Source of the DNA: Desulfoscipio gibsoniae DSM 7213
GTDB taxonomy: Bacteria > Bacillota > Desulfotomaculia > Desulfotomaculales > Desulfallaceae
Assembly (NCBI RefSeq): GCF_000233715.2
Contig: NC_021184.1
Coordinates: 2,008,001-2,072,000, forward strand
Length of the DNA stretch: 64,000 bases
Direction: 5' to 3'
Positions 44,536-54,054 of this stretch are shown in pieces; within the stretch, counting starts at the first letter, position 1, and each line of letters begins with the position of its first letter. The notes under the pieces were generated by a model that was not told the DNA's origin, did not search any database, and saw only the letters and a list, made by a program, of their open reading frames with translations. The translations under genes and the position numbers were made by a program.

Positions 44536-44601
44536 TCACTTAATGAATTTCATCAGCCAGCTGCGCAAAAAAGAAGGAAGCCGTACATAATAGACCCGCA
44601 A
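44536..44601 (-). CDS. spoVM: SpoVM-like sporulation peptide (21 residues)
   Basis: The minus strand encodes MRVYYVRLPSFL followed by RSWLMKFIK, with TTG 44601 nine bases after GAAGGAG. Bacillus subtilis SpoVM begins MKFYTIKLPKFL; Tyr4, basic 7, Leu8, Pro9, Phe11 and Leu12 coincide, and the rest is again an amphipathic basic helix. SpoVM recognises the curved forespore membrane and anchors SpoIVA. The gene is too small for normal callers. It has its own terminator eight bases downstream. The tail is about five residues shorter than in B. subtilis. Confidence 0.78.
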   Translation of the reverse strand: MRVYYVRLPSFLRSWLMKFIK

Positions 44602-44688
44602 AACTTTCACTCTCCTTCACCTGGTTTTTATTATCTATATTAATATTATTGATGACATGCCTTTAATGTGCATATAAAATTAAACAGT

Positions 44689-47511
44689 TTACCCCAGCCA
44701 GACAGTCAATTTTTGGGTGATTTCATTGATATTGCCTCGCAAATGGGATTTTACGGGCAATGAATTTAAAAAAATCTTTCCATATCTTTTTTCAATTATG
44801 CGTTTATCCAACACTACCACCGCACCTCGATCCTGCTCACTTCTAATCAGTCTACCGAATCCTTGTTTAAAACGGATAACGGCGTTGGGCAGGCTTAATC
44901 CATAAAAGCTGTTTTGCCCGAGGGCGGCTATCCTTTCGTTGCGGGCTTCCAGTACCGGGTCGTCGGGAGGTGCAAAGGGCAGTTTAACAATGATTACATT
45001 AACAAGGGCATCACCTGGAATGTCAATACCCTCCCAGAAACTAAAAGCTCCAAACAACACGCTGCGCTGGTTTTGATGGAATTCGTTAACCAGCTTGGTA
45101 CGGCCGCCATCTATACTTTGTCCCAGCACGCAAATATCAACTTCGTCGAGAAGTGGCTTAATTTTATGGTACGTGTCCCGCAGTAGTTTGTGTGAAGTAA
45201 AAAGCACCAGTGTTCGGCCACCTGTGGCTACGGATAGTTCATAAATGGTGTTGATAAGTGTTGTTAAATAATCTCCGGCACTAATTTCACCAATATTAGG
45301 AAAATCCCTGGCTACGCACAGCAAGCATTGCTGGTCATAATTAAAGGGTGAATCCGCAATAATTTGCTGTATAGCACTGTCAGGCAACCGGTTAAGCCCA
45401 CATTGCTTTATAAAATGATCAAACTTTTTATTAACCGTAAGGGTCGCGGAAGTAAGTATGATGGCTTTAGGTTTATTAAACAATTTTTCATGAAGTATGG
45501 CGCTAATATCTATTGGTGTTGCGTGCAAAGTACACTGGTAGCTTTCCCTTTCCAGCACACTTAAGTTAGGTGCCTCCACCCAGCACACGTAATTCTCCTC
45601 TGGTGATTTAAGTATAAAATCAAGATTAGCCAGGTAGTCGTTGCCGGAGGTTATGCTAATAATAATGTCCTGTAGTTTATCCTCCCAGGCGTTATTGGTC
45701 ACTGTCCATATTTCCAGCCAGTCGGCAAGATTTCTTAATTTTACTATGAAATCCCGCATTCGGTAAAGCAAATTTTGGTATTCAGCCTCAAATTCATCCA
45801 TAAGTTCTGTTTCCCGGTGTAAGCGTACTTTAATTTGATAGTGTCCTTGGTTATGATTATATTTATGAATGGTTTGAATAAATAAATAAAAAAAACTGTT
45901 TATATTTGTTATTAGCATGTGCCTAGTTTCTTCAACTTTTTTAATGGTTTCCAGCCAGCGCCGGCCATCCTGGGGCGGGGCTAATTCATTTAGCTTCTTA
46001 ATATTTTTGCCCGTTATGGTTAGCCATTGCAGTATTTGGCTCCGAGAAACCTTTTTGCCCATATGTTTGGCTGCCGTTTCCTCAATATTATGTGCTTCAT
46101 CCATTACCAGCGCTCCGTGGTTCGGCAGTATATTTACTTCAGAGACAATATCAGCGAACAGCAGTGAATGGTTTATAATAACCAGGTGGGCATTTTCCGC
46201 ATTGCGTCTTGCCCTTGTTACGAAACAGTACTGGTTGCACCAGCGGCAGGCATTACCAAGGCATGTATCACTTTCGGAGCACAGTTGCATCCAAGTTTCA
46301 TTATCAGGGCCAAAAAGGTTGAGTTCACTTTTATCACCACTGTCTGTATGTTGTAGCCATACTAGAATGCGGGCCACCAGCATGGCCTCGCTGGCGGTGA
46401 TGCCGGCCGCATGGGTGATGAAATTTATAAAGCGGCGTAAACAGATATAATTGGATCGCCCTTTGAGCAGTGCTGCCTGAAAAGGTAACTCCAACAAGCT
46501 TCTTAATAGCGGTATATCTTTATGCCAGATTTGTTCCTGAAGGTTAATGGTATTGGTGGCAATGATGGCACGCTGCTCATGCTGCAGAGCCCAGAGTAAG
46601 GCCGGGAGCAGGTAGGCAATGGACTTGCCTGTACCGGTACCTGCTTCCACCAATAATATCTTTTGTTTAGTTAGGGTTTCAGCGACGACTCCCGCCATTT
46701 TTATTTGTTCCTTGCGGAACTGGTAGTTGGGCATAAGTCGCCCAAGTGGGCTCCGGGGGCCGAGCAGGTAGTCCAATTGATATTGTGTTTGGTCATGAAT
46801 GTCGGGGATGTCTTCTTTAGCGCTATATCCGGCATAAATCGGTTCTTTGATGGGTATGCCCTTAATTCTTTCCCCCGGCATGGTCTTTATTTTATCTTTT
46901 ATAATTGATTCCACGATTGGTGCCAGGGGGGAATTACCATGTTGTAATAGTGGCAGGAGTTGCAGCAGTACGTCAAGCTTTAGATTTTTGGCCATGTCCA
47001 GCAGGGCAAAATACAGTGCTGTGGCCGCCAGGGCATCATCCAGGGCACGGTGCAGGGGCTTTTGTGCCAGTTGCAGGGATTGTACCAGATTGGATAGGCT
47101 GTAGCCGGGTACGGCGGGCATAATTAAACGGGCCATCTCCAGGGTATCTATACATTGGGTAAATGGTAAATGACCTATCTTGGCAGATAAAAAGGAATGG
47201 TCGAAATTGATATTGTGCCCCAGTAGCGGGCATTGTTCCATAAAATCAAACACTAAGGGGGTCACCTGATCCATCGTTGGGCTAGCGGCCAGCTGCTCAT
47301 CCGTAATACCGGTTAATCTCTTGATTTTCAGCGGTATTTTACACTTGGGATTCACCAGTGTGCTGAAGGTGTCCGTTATTTGTCCGTCTACCACTTTTAC
47401 CATGGCTATTTCAATTATTTTATCATTTACAGGGTCAAGGCCGGTGGTTTCCAGGTCACAGGCTATAAAGTTCAATGATGTTTCACATCCCATAATAAAC
47501 TGTATTTGCAT
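44689..47511 (-). CDS. dinG: DinG-type helicase with N-terminal DEDD exonuclease domain
   Basis: A 940-residue protein. Residues 15-180 form a DnaQ-like 3'-5' exonuclease (CDLETTGLDP, GHNINFDHSFL, HRALDDALAA). The rest is an XPD/DinG superfamily 2 helicase: Walker A VEAGTGTGKSIAYLLPALL, DEAH box MDEAHNIEE, a four-Cys iron-sulfur set (CSESDTCLGNACRWCNQYC), and the C-terminal LFGAFSFWEGIDIPGD and QGFGRLIRSEQDRG. This is the exonuclease-helicase fusion usual in Firmicutes. The start is uncertain between ATG 47511 and ATG 47493. Confidence 0.9.
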   Translation of the reverse strand: MQIQFIMGCETSLNFIACDLETTGLDPVNDKIIEIAMVKVVDGQITDTFSTLVNPKCKIPLKIKRLTGITDEQLAASPTMDQVTPLVFDFMEQCPLLGHNINFDHSFLSAKIGHLPFTQCIDTLEMARLIMPAVPGYSLSNLVQSLQLAQKPLHRALDDALAATALYFALLDMAKNLKLDVLLQLLPLLQHGNSPLAPIVESIIKDKIKTMPGERIKGIPIKEPIYAGYSAKEDIPDIHDQTQYQLDYLLGPRSPLGRLMPNYQFRKEQIKMAGVVAETLTKQKILLVEAGTGTGKSIAYLLPALLWALQHEQRAIIATNTINLQEQIWHKDIPLLRSLLELPFQAALLKGRSNYICLRRFINFITHAAGITASEAMLVARILVWLQHTDSGDKSELNLFGPDNETWMQLCSESDTCLGNACRWCNQYCFVTRARRNAENAHLVIINHSLLFADIVSEVNILPNHGALVMDEAHNIEETAAKHMGKKVSRSQILQWLTITGKNIKKLNELAPPQDGRRWLETIKKVEETRHMLITNINSFFYLFIQTIHKYNHNQGHYQIKVRLHRETELMDEFEAEYQNLLYRMRDFIVKLRNLADWLEIWTVTNNAWEDKLQDIIISITSGNDYLANLDFILKSPEENYVCWVEAPNLSVLERESYQCTLHATPIDISAILHEKLFNKPKAIILTSATLTVNKKFDHFIKQCGLNRLPDSAIQQIIADSPFNYDQQCLLCVARDFPNIGEISAGDYLTTLINTIYELSVATGGRTLVLFTSHKLLRDTYHKIKPLLDEVDICVLGQSIDGGRTKLVNEFHQNQRSVLFGAFSFWEGIDIPGDALVNVIIVKLPFAPPDDPVLEARNERIAALGQNSFYGLSLPNAVIRFKQGFGRLIRSEQDRGAVVVLDKRIIEKRYGKIFLNSLPVKSHLRGNINEITQKLTVWLG

Positions 47512-47579
47512 TACATGTATTCTTGCTACACCTGATTTATCCTGCTGGAGCGGGTCACATTAACTAGGGAGATGATAAT

Positions 47580-48449
47580 ATGCGGCATAAAGAAATAAAC
47601 CCAGCCAGGGCACTGGATGACTTGGAATCAATACTGGGTAAAGATTGGCTCGAGGAAAATCTTAAGTCCATGAAAGATGGCCAAAACGGTAAAGGAGGTT
47701 TTGGTAGATTTATTGATTTTACTGAGTTGGGGATTGCCCATGTTGTTAAAATATGGTATAAGGCCAGAGAGGAAACCATTGACAGGGAGATTGTCGGGGG
47801 TGGCATGCCTGGACCTTACACATTAGCCGTCGCCGCTATGGCCGGTGACCTTGAGCCATTATATTTAAACGCTGGTTTATCAAACAAGATTGATGAGCTA
47901 AAAGAGACCAAACTTTCGCTGAGAGTTATGCACGAACTGGGCATTGCATCCGGTTATGCCCGAAAAGGGTATCGCATTGATTTTATCAAACGGCAGGTAG
48001 TAGGGTCTATTCAAGGCTGCGATGTCCTGCCTGGCTTGGGCGTATTTATGGTTGAGAGTGGGGTAAGTAAAGCAGCTATTATATGTGCTGACGCACATCC
48101 GCAAAATGATTTAGGTGATATATTTTACTGCGCCAGGCACTTTCCTGGTGCATCACAAAATGCAGGGGACGGTGGAGACGCAGCACTCCTGCAGCGGGTA
48201 TTATGTTTATATGTAGCAGATGGATTAACTGATGGGGCTTCCCGGCTAGATGAATGGGCAGTACACCCTGAATTGATGCGGTTGTCTAAAGATGATAATC
48301 TACCGGTGCTGTTGTACACCGATGGTATAAAAAACATGCACAACCGGTCTGTTTATGTGCGGTGGGGCCGGTTAGTTGAAGGTAATCAAGCTGCATTGTT
48401 TAAGGATATTTATATTCCCGATGAGATAATAACCGCTGCCGAGCTATAA
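47580..48449 (+). CDS. conserved-looking protein of unknown function
   Basis: A 289-residue soluble protein I do not recognise. It starts at ATG 47580 behind AGGGAGATGATA. Notable stretches are the mixed N-terminal DLESILGKDWLEENL, the glycine-rich REIVGGGMPGPYTLAVAAMAGDLEPL, and the acidic GDGGDAALLQRVL and YTDGIKNMH. There is no signal peptide, membrane span, metal-binding Cys cluster or P-loop. It is the only plus-strand gene between dinG and meaB, with a hairpin after it. Confidence 0.7.
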   Translation: MRHKEINPARALDDLESILGKDWLEENLKSMKDGQNGKGGFGRFIDFTELGIAHVVKIWYKAREETIDREIVGGGMPGPYTLAVAAMAGDLEPLYLNAGLSNKIDELKETKLSLRVMHELGIASGYARKGYRIDFIKRQVVGSIQGCDVLPGLGVFMVESGVSKAAIICADAHPQNDLGDIFYCARHFPGASQNAGDGGDAALLQRVLCLYVADGLTDGASRLDEWAVHPELMRLSKDDNLPVLLYTDGIKNMHNRSVYVRWGRLVEGNQAALFKDIYIPDEIITAAEL

Positions 48450-48456
48450 AAATGAT

Positions 48457-48478
48457 ACCACCGCCATACGGCGGTGGT
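48457..48478. terminator. hairpin between convergent genes
   Basis: ACCACCGCC pairs with GGCGGTGGT around ATAC, between the stops of the unknown gene (+) and meaB (-). It lacks a T-run. Confidence 0.45.
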
Positions 48479-48486
48479 GATAATCA

Positions 48487-49728
48487 TTACTGGTCATTCG
48501 GTTTTTCTTGACAGTCACACTGATGTTCAGTGAGTACCGGCCTAATCAGCAGACCTGCCTTTTCCCCCCAGTTGCCGGGTCCAGGGTAAAGCTGGCGCAG
48601 TGCCAGACTAATACCATATATTTCCCCATGTAAGTAAACCTGATAATTCTGGTCTGGTAAGTCAAATTTTTCAGTTTTCTGCAATTGATCCACCAGCTGT
48701 TGCAAATGGTTAAAAATAACTTCCACGTTCCGGTTCGATAAGGTGGGCATGGATCTGCTCTCATCCTCGCCCTCGACCTGGTTGGCTGCTACATATTCTA
48801 AAATGGCATATGCCGCTGTATAATAATCTAATTCCTTTTGTTCCACCCGGTCAAGTAATTCATTGACCAGGCCGGGTAAACGCATTTGTTTAAAAACCTT
48901 TTGCTGCCATTTGTAATTGACTATATCAAGGGTTTCTGAGCGCACGCGCTTTTGGCGCCTGTGCTTCAGTGAATTGGTTGTGCTGTGCAATTGGTGCTGT
49001 CGGTGACCTTCAATAGCTTGCACCAGTTCAGTAATGCCCGCGCCGGTCAGGCTGGAACATAATTGTACCGGTGGCCGCCAGCTGGTTCCGTCCCGCCGTT
49101 GATCGAGCATAATTTCTACTTCAGTAGCGATTTTATCCGCGCCTGGCAGATCACTTTTATTTACGGCAAACACATCGGCAATTTCCATAATCCCTGCTTT
49201 GATAGTTTGGATGGCATCCCCTGCCCCGGGAGTTAAAACCACAACTGTACTATCAGCCACATGCATGATATCCAGTTCGGCCTGTCCCACACCCACTGTT
49301 TCTATAATAACCCGGTCAAAGCCGAAGGCATCCATGGCTTTTACAACGTCCTTGGTGGTTTTAGCCAACCCACCGAGGCTGCCTCTCGTACCCATACTTC
49401 GGATAAAAACACCTTTATCAAGCGCATGCTGCTGCATTCTGATGCGATCACCCAGCAATGCACCCCCAGTAAAGGGGCTGGTGGGGTCGACGGCGATAAT
49501 GCCCACTGTATTACCTGCCTTGCGCAGCTGCTTGACCACTTGGTCCACCAGTGAACTTTTACCTGCTCCCGGTGACCCGGTGAAACCGATTACATAAGCT
49601 TGGCCGGTGCGTTTAAAGAGTTCCTTTAAAATTTGTTCGTGCTTATCGTCCTCATTTTCCAGCAGCGATATAAGGCGGGCCAATGCCCGGGTTTCTCCGG
49701 CAATGAATCTATCTATTAAGTCTTGCAC
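48487..49728 (-). CDS. meaB: MeaB/ArgK-type G3E GTPase with C-terminal extension
   Basis: A 413-residue metallochaperone-type GTPase that protects or loads cobalamin mutases such as methylmalonyl-CoA mutase. P-loop GSPGAGKSS, base region AVDPTSPFTGGALLGDRIRM, IETVGVGQAELD and NKSDLPGAD. Family members usually have about 310-330 residues; here about 85 further residues follow EGEDESRS and form a separate helical/beta piece. I chose GTG 49728 with AAGGAGGTG seven bases upstream. No mutase gene adjoins it; the cobalamin operon 7 kb away fits its role. Confidence 0.87.
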   Translation of the reverse strand: MQDLIDRFIAGETRALARLISLLENEDDKHEQILKELFKRTGQAYVIGFTGSPGAGKSSLVDQVVKQLRKAGNTVGIIAVDPTSPFTGGALLGDRIRMQQHALDKGVFIRSMGTRGSLGGLAKTTKDVVKAMDAFGFDRVIIETVGVGQAELDIMHVADSTVVVLTPGAGDAIQTIKAGIMEIADVFAVNKSDLPGADKIATEVEIMLDQRRDGTSWRPPVQLCSSLTGAGITELVQAIEGHRQHQLHSTTNSLKHRRQKRVRSETLDIVNYKWQQKVFKQMRLPGLVNELLDRVEQKELDYYTAAYAILEYVAANQVEGEDESRSMPTLSNRNVEVIFNHLQQLVDQLQKTEKFDLPDQNYQVYLHGEIYGISLALRQLYPGPGNWGEKAGLLIRPVLTEHQCDCQEKPNDQ

Positions 49729-49825
49729 TTGAGTGCACCTCCTTGAATTGCGCTGCATATGTATATAGTGCAGTTTTCTCCGGCCAAAGGTTGAAATCCT
49801 GTTTGAATTATCGATATTTACAAAT

Positions 49826-49853
49826 AAAAGGCCTCCCAGAACCTGGGAGGGCC
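49826..49853 (-). terminator. terminator after trxB
   Basis: CCTCCCAG pairs with CTGGGAGG around AAC, extended by GG/CC, with a T-run on the minus strand. It is about 170 bases past the trxB stop. Confidence 0.55.
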
Positions 49854-50022
49854 GGGTAATACCGATTTATAGTTCATTTTTCCGTTTGCACCTTAAATTA
49901 TACCATTTAAGCAATAATCATTTACCTTATTATAATTTAAAAATAAAATAGACTTATCCAAAACATTAATATGTTAATAACCTAATCTCCTCTCCCTTTC
50001 TCCGCTGTATCATTGGATACAG

Positions 50023-50949
50023 CTATTTTTTTTGTGTTTCTTCGATATATTTTTCCGCTGACACAGCCGCTATGGCACCATCAGCCACAGCGGTGACTAC
50101 CTGGCGGAGTATTTTTTGTCTAACGTCACCGGCTGCAAAAATACCCGGCCGGGAGGTGTGCATATTTTCATCAGCGATGATATAGCCGCGCTGGTCCAGA
50201 TTAATTAACCCAGCCACTAAATCGGATACCGGCCGGGTGCCTACATAAATAAAAATTCCATCCACGGCCAGTGGTTTGGTTTCCCCGCTGCGCACATCCT
50301 TAATGATGATTTCCTTAACAGTTGCTTCACCTGAAATCTTTTCCACTACGCTATGCCAGTGCATAACAATTTTTTCATTGTCCATGGCCCGCTGCTGAAG
50401 AACCTTCGTTGCTCTCAATTCACCCCGGCGGTGAATTATGTGCACCTTGCTGGCAAATTTAGTTAAATAAATAGCTTCCTCCACTGCTGAGTCCCCACCA
50501 CCAATCACGGCAACTTCCTTATCCCTAAAGAAAGCTCCGTCACAGGTAGCGCAATAGGAAACGCCTCGCCCGTGGAACTCTTCTTCGCCGGGAGTTTTTA
50601 GCTTTTGCGGCTGGGCGCCTGTGGCCAGGATAATGGTTTTTGTGAGGATGGCTCCATCGTCGGTTTTAATGGTAAAATAATCTTCCCCTGCTTCAATGGT
50701 TTCAGCGTTGGCCGATTGCACCTCCATGCCGAACCTGCGCGCTTGGGCATCCATCTGCATCATTAATTCCGGTCCGCCCACGCCTTCAGCAAATCCCGGG
50801 TAGTTTTCAATAAATTCAGTGCTGGCGGCCAGGCCGCCGGGCATGCCCTTTTCCAAGAGCAATGTTTTTAAGGCCGCACGGGACGAATATATTCCCGCGG
50901 CCAGTCCCGCCGGACCTCCCCCAATAATGGTTACATCATATATATGCAT
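50023..50949 (-). CDS. trxB: thioredoxin reductase
   Basis: A 308-residue thioredoxin reductase: FAD motif IIGGGPAGLAAGIYSSRA, redox-active CATC (about residues 132-135), NADPH motif VIGGGDSAVEEA, HRRGELRA and the C-terminal FAAGDVRQK. The HRR triplet supports NADPH use. ATG 50949 follows GGGGGTTATAAA. It is preceded by no other gene on its strand for about 200 bases. Confidence 0.92.
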   Translation of the reverse strand: MHIYDVTIIGGGPAGLAAGIYSSRAALKTLLLEKGMPGGLAASTEFIENYPGFAEGVGGPELMMQMDAQARRFGMEVQSANAETIEAGEDYFTIKTDDGAILTKTIILATGAQPQKLKTPGEEEFHGRGVSYCATCDGAFFRDKEVAVIGGGDSAVEEAIYLTKFASKVHIIHRRGELRATKVLQQRAMDNEKIVMHWHSVVEKISGEATVKEIIIKDVRSGETKPLAVDGIFIYVGTRPVSDLVAGLINLDQRGYIIADENMHTSRPGIFAAGDVRQKILRQVVTAVADGAIAAVSAEKYIEETQKK

Positions 50950-51161
50950 TTTATAACCCCCATGGAAAATTATTTAAGTATAATATCTTAATTTTACAAT
51001 ATTGTTCGCAGCATTGTCAATGATGCAGCCGGCTGTGGTACGTATCCCGACCTGGCACGACCATTGTAAAAGCATAAAAAAAGCGGATAGACACCCGCGT
51101 TAAATAGAAAAACCACTGCTTGTATTAAGTTAACTCAGTGGGTATGAAGGGACATTACCGG

Positions 51162-51905
51162 TCAGTCACTTTTTTGTGCTACGTAAAAATGGCGGATACT
51201 GTTGTACTGGATGGGTTCAAAGGTGAAAGCGTTGAAGCTGCCCAGCAAAGTGAATCCCGCATCTCTCAGGCAGGCAGTAATTTCCTCAGGATGGTAGGCC
51301 TTTTCCCGGTGGTATTCTGTGAATTTCCGGTATATATCACCTTCCCTTACAAAGCCGGTTAGCTTGATTTGCCAGGTACTTTGGTTACTATCGTAACTTG
51401 TTTCCCAAATTAAAGTCATATCCTGGTCATCTATCATGGTAATGCTGTTATCCGCTTTGGACAGCCAGTGAACAGCATTGAGGTCAAAAATAAAAGCACC
51501 TTTATCGTTTAATTGCCGGTGTACTTGTTGGAACGTCTTTTTAATATCCATAATATCAAGCAAATAATTTAAGCCATCGTGGAAACAGGTTACCAGACCT
51601 ACCTTTCCCGGCAGCTTGAAAGTGCGCATGTCTTGCTCTAAAAAATTAATAGACAGTTTTTTAGCTGCTGCTTTGGATCTGGCCAGGTTCAGCATTTCTC
51701 CGGCCAGGTCGATGCCGGTGGCTTTATAGCCGCGCCGGGCAAAGGGAATCACGGTATTGCCTGTGCCACAGGCAAGATCCGCAACACTGTCGGTGTGCAG
51801 CTGAAAACGGTTCAGCAATGCTTCAACGTAATCAATCCAACCCTCAAAATCCACTCCGGCTACCAGGTAATCATATATGTAAGATAAACCGCTGTATTGA
51901 TTCAT
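51162..51905 (-). CDS. class I SAM-dependent methyltransferase
   Basis: A 247-residue methyltransferase with SAM motif I VADLACGTGNTVIPFARRG, motif II TGIDLAGEML and EQDMRTFKLP. The substrate is unknown; it resembles small-molecule methyltransferases that act downstream of housekeeping genes. It starts at ATG 51905 with a weak ribosome site. A GCGG/CCGC hairpin with seven T on the minus strand near 51,080 may end the transcript. Confidence 0.78.
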   Translation of the reverse strand: MNQYSGLSYIYDYLVAGVDFEGWIDYVEALLNRFQLHTDSVADLACGTGNTVIPFARRGYKATGIDLAGEMLNLARSKAAAKKLSINFLEQDMRTFKLPGKVGLVTCFHDGLNYLLDIMDIKKTFQQVHRQLNDKGAFIFDLNAVHWLSKADNSITMIDDQDMTLIWETSYDSNQSTWQIKLTGFVREGDIYRKFTEYHREKAYHPEEITACLRDAGFTLLGSFNAFTFEPIQYNSIRHFYVAQKSD

Positions 51906-51930
51906 TTCATCACGCCCAGTACTGTTTAAT

Positions 51931-51959
51931 TTAATAACCCCCGGTTTATAAACCGGGGG
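51931..51959 (-). terminator. hairpin after adk
   Basis: CCCCCGGTT and its complement around TATA, about ten bases past the adk stop. The tail is T-rich but interrupted. Confidence 0.6.
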
Positions 51960-51969
51960 CTAGAGATTA

Positions 51970-52647
<678 letters not shown>

Positions 52648-52727
52648 TCAGCTTGTACACATTATAGCATTAATATTTATCAGTGAAAATAATAAATTCT
52701 TGAACTGGTCTTCTGTCTAAATCATCA

Positions 52728-52756
52728 TTGACAATCAGGCCAAGTTAAGTTATTAT
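52728..52756 (+). promoter_or_regulatory. sigma-70 type promoter of tRNA-Pro
   Basis: TTGACA (52728-52733), a 17-base spacer and TATTAT (52751-52756), 26 bases before the mature tRNA. Confidence 0.8.
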
Positions 52757-52782
52757 AGTGTTTGTCGGAAAAATTATTACTT

Positions 52783-52859
52783 CGGGGCGTAGCGCAGTTT
52801 GGTAGCGCGTACGGTTCGGGACCGTAAGGCCGCAGGTTCAAGTCCTGTCGCCCCGACCA
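52783..52859 (+). tRNA. trnP: tRNA-Pro (CGG anticodon)
   Basis: Acceptor CGGGGCG/CGCCCCG, D-arm GCGC/GCGC, anticodon stem TACGG/CCGTA with loop TTCGGGA (anticodon CGG), T-arm GCAGG/CCTGT, discriminator A and an encoded CCA. It is a single gene with promoter and terminator. Confidence 0.95.
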
Positions 52860-52865
52860 CAGGTA

Positions 52866-52900
52866 AACTCCTTCTTTTAAAGAGGGAGTTCATTTTTTTT
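52866..52900 (+). terminator. terminator of tRNA-Pro
   Basis: AACTCCTTC pairs with GAGGGAGTT around TTTTAAA, followed by CATTTTTTTT. Confidence 0.8.
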
Positions 52901-53054
52901 ATATCCCCTGCGCGTTTAACTTGCCCCGAGTTAGATCTTTCATGTAACTTGGAAATGTTTTATTCATACCTTGAGAATTAATGACAAATTAAAAACTAAT
53001 AAATAGATTTTTTTTGTTTAAACTATATCATGAAAAGAAAAAAGGAGGTGGCAT

Positions 53055-53375
53055 ATGAGTACATTAAGCCCTTTTACCTTTTCCTCGCCCATCCAGGGGG
53101 TTCAGGTTAAACCGCTGAAGCAGGATGGTAAAGAAATACGCATCAGGTATAGCGGCATGTTAAATAAGAACGGGGCCAATCAGGTTTGGATGCATGCCGG
53201 TATTGGCGAAGTTGAGGAATGGGTTGATTCCAAAGATTATCTTATGGAAAAAACCAGCGAAGGCTGGGAACATACCGTTGATGTAAAGGGAAAACAATTT
53301 AATTTTTGTTTCAGGGATGATGCCCATAACTGGGATAATAATAACGGGACCAACTGGATCTATAGAATTACTTAA
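53055..53375 (+). CDS. stand-alone starch-binding-type domain (CBM25/53-like)
   Basis: A 106-residue protein that is nearly all one carbohydrate-binding domain of the CBM25/53 kind: IRYSGMLNKNGANQVWMHAG, then FNFCFRDDAHNWDNNNG, the aromatic/Asn signature of starch-binding modules. There is no signal peptide and no catalytic domain, so it probably acts inside the cell, perhaps on glycogen. ATG 53055 follows AAAGGAGGTGGC. A terminator overlaps its stop. Confidence 0.75.
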   Translation: MSTLSPFTFSSPIQGVQVKPLKQDGKEIRIRYSGMLNKNGANQVWMHAGIGEVEEWVDSKDYLMEKTSEGWEHTVDVKGKQFNFCFRDDAHNWDNNNGTNWIYRIT

Positions 53376-53403
53376 AAGCCGGACTTTAGCCGGCTTTTTT
53401 TTT
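53374..53403 (+). terminator. terminator of the CBM gene
   Basis: AAAAGCCGG pairs with CCGGCTTTT around ACTTTAG, followed by a T-run. Confidence 0.82.
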
Positions 53404-53425
53404 GCAAAAAGGCTTATTCGATCAC

Positions 53426-54022
53426 TTATGGATTAATCATTTTCTGGGCCAATTCACAGCCCAGTACCCACAGGGCTGCCGTGGTCAGGTGGTGGGGGGC
53501 GATGCTGTCAAATAAAATATTGGCTTTGGCTGGAAATTCATCGTCTCCCTGCCATATGGCAACAGCCAGGGGTAGTTTAGGAAAAGCGGATATCTGAGCA
53601 CCAGCATCGCCCATTTTAATGGGCTGGCCGTCAAGCCGGGCAGCACGCTGCATGAATAAAACCGGATTATTGCTTAGTGCTTCACTAATTGGTTGACAAG
53701 CATCTTTTAAAAATGGTACATGATGGTGAATGCCCTGGGGCAATTCTAAAAAAGAAATCCATTTGCCCCTGGGTGGCAACCCGCTGCTTTGTTTGAGATA
53801 CTGCAATATCAGAGTGGCATCTTTGGGGGCTGCATTTTTATTGTTTCCCGCCATTACCACCCCGTCCTTTAAGGAAACGGTATAAGTCCGGCCAAAATAT
53901 TCAATGTTAATGCCTTCCCTATTCTTTGAATAACTTGCCCCGCTTCTTAAAATCATTTCTTCCGGGTCTGTATCCAAAAAGTTCTTGATTGCCGCGGTGT
54001 GTGCTGTTAATTCATGACACAA
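53426..54022 (-). CDS. DUF3786 family protein
   Basis: A 198-residue protein with the DUF3786 signatures GKWISFLELPQG, MGDAGAQISAFPKLPLAVAIWQ (two halves of one block) and GDDEFPAKANILFDS. The family occurs in anaerobes, often near corrinoid or CO-dehydrogenase genes; no such link is visible here. I prefer TTG 54022 (MCHELTAH), nine bases after GGGAG, to the TTG three codons upstream that touches that site. Confidence 0.72.
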   Translation of the reverse strand: MCHELTAHTAAIKNFLDTDPEEMILRSGASYSKNREGINIEYFGRTYTVSLKDGVVMAGNNKNAAPKDATLILQYLKQSSGLPPRGKWISFLELPQGIHHHVPFLKDACQPISEALSNNPVLFMQRAARLDGQPIKMGDAGAQISAFPKLPLAVAIWQGDDEFPAKANILFDSIAPHHLTTAALWVLGCELAQKMINP

Positions 54023-54054
54023 AAGAAACAACTCCCTGTTCTTAATTGATTTTT

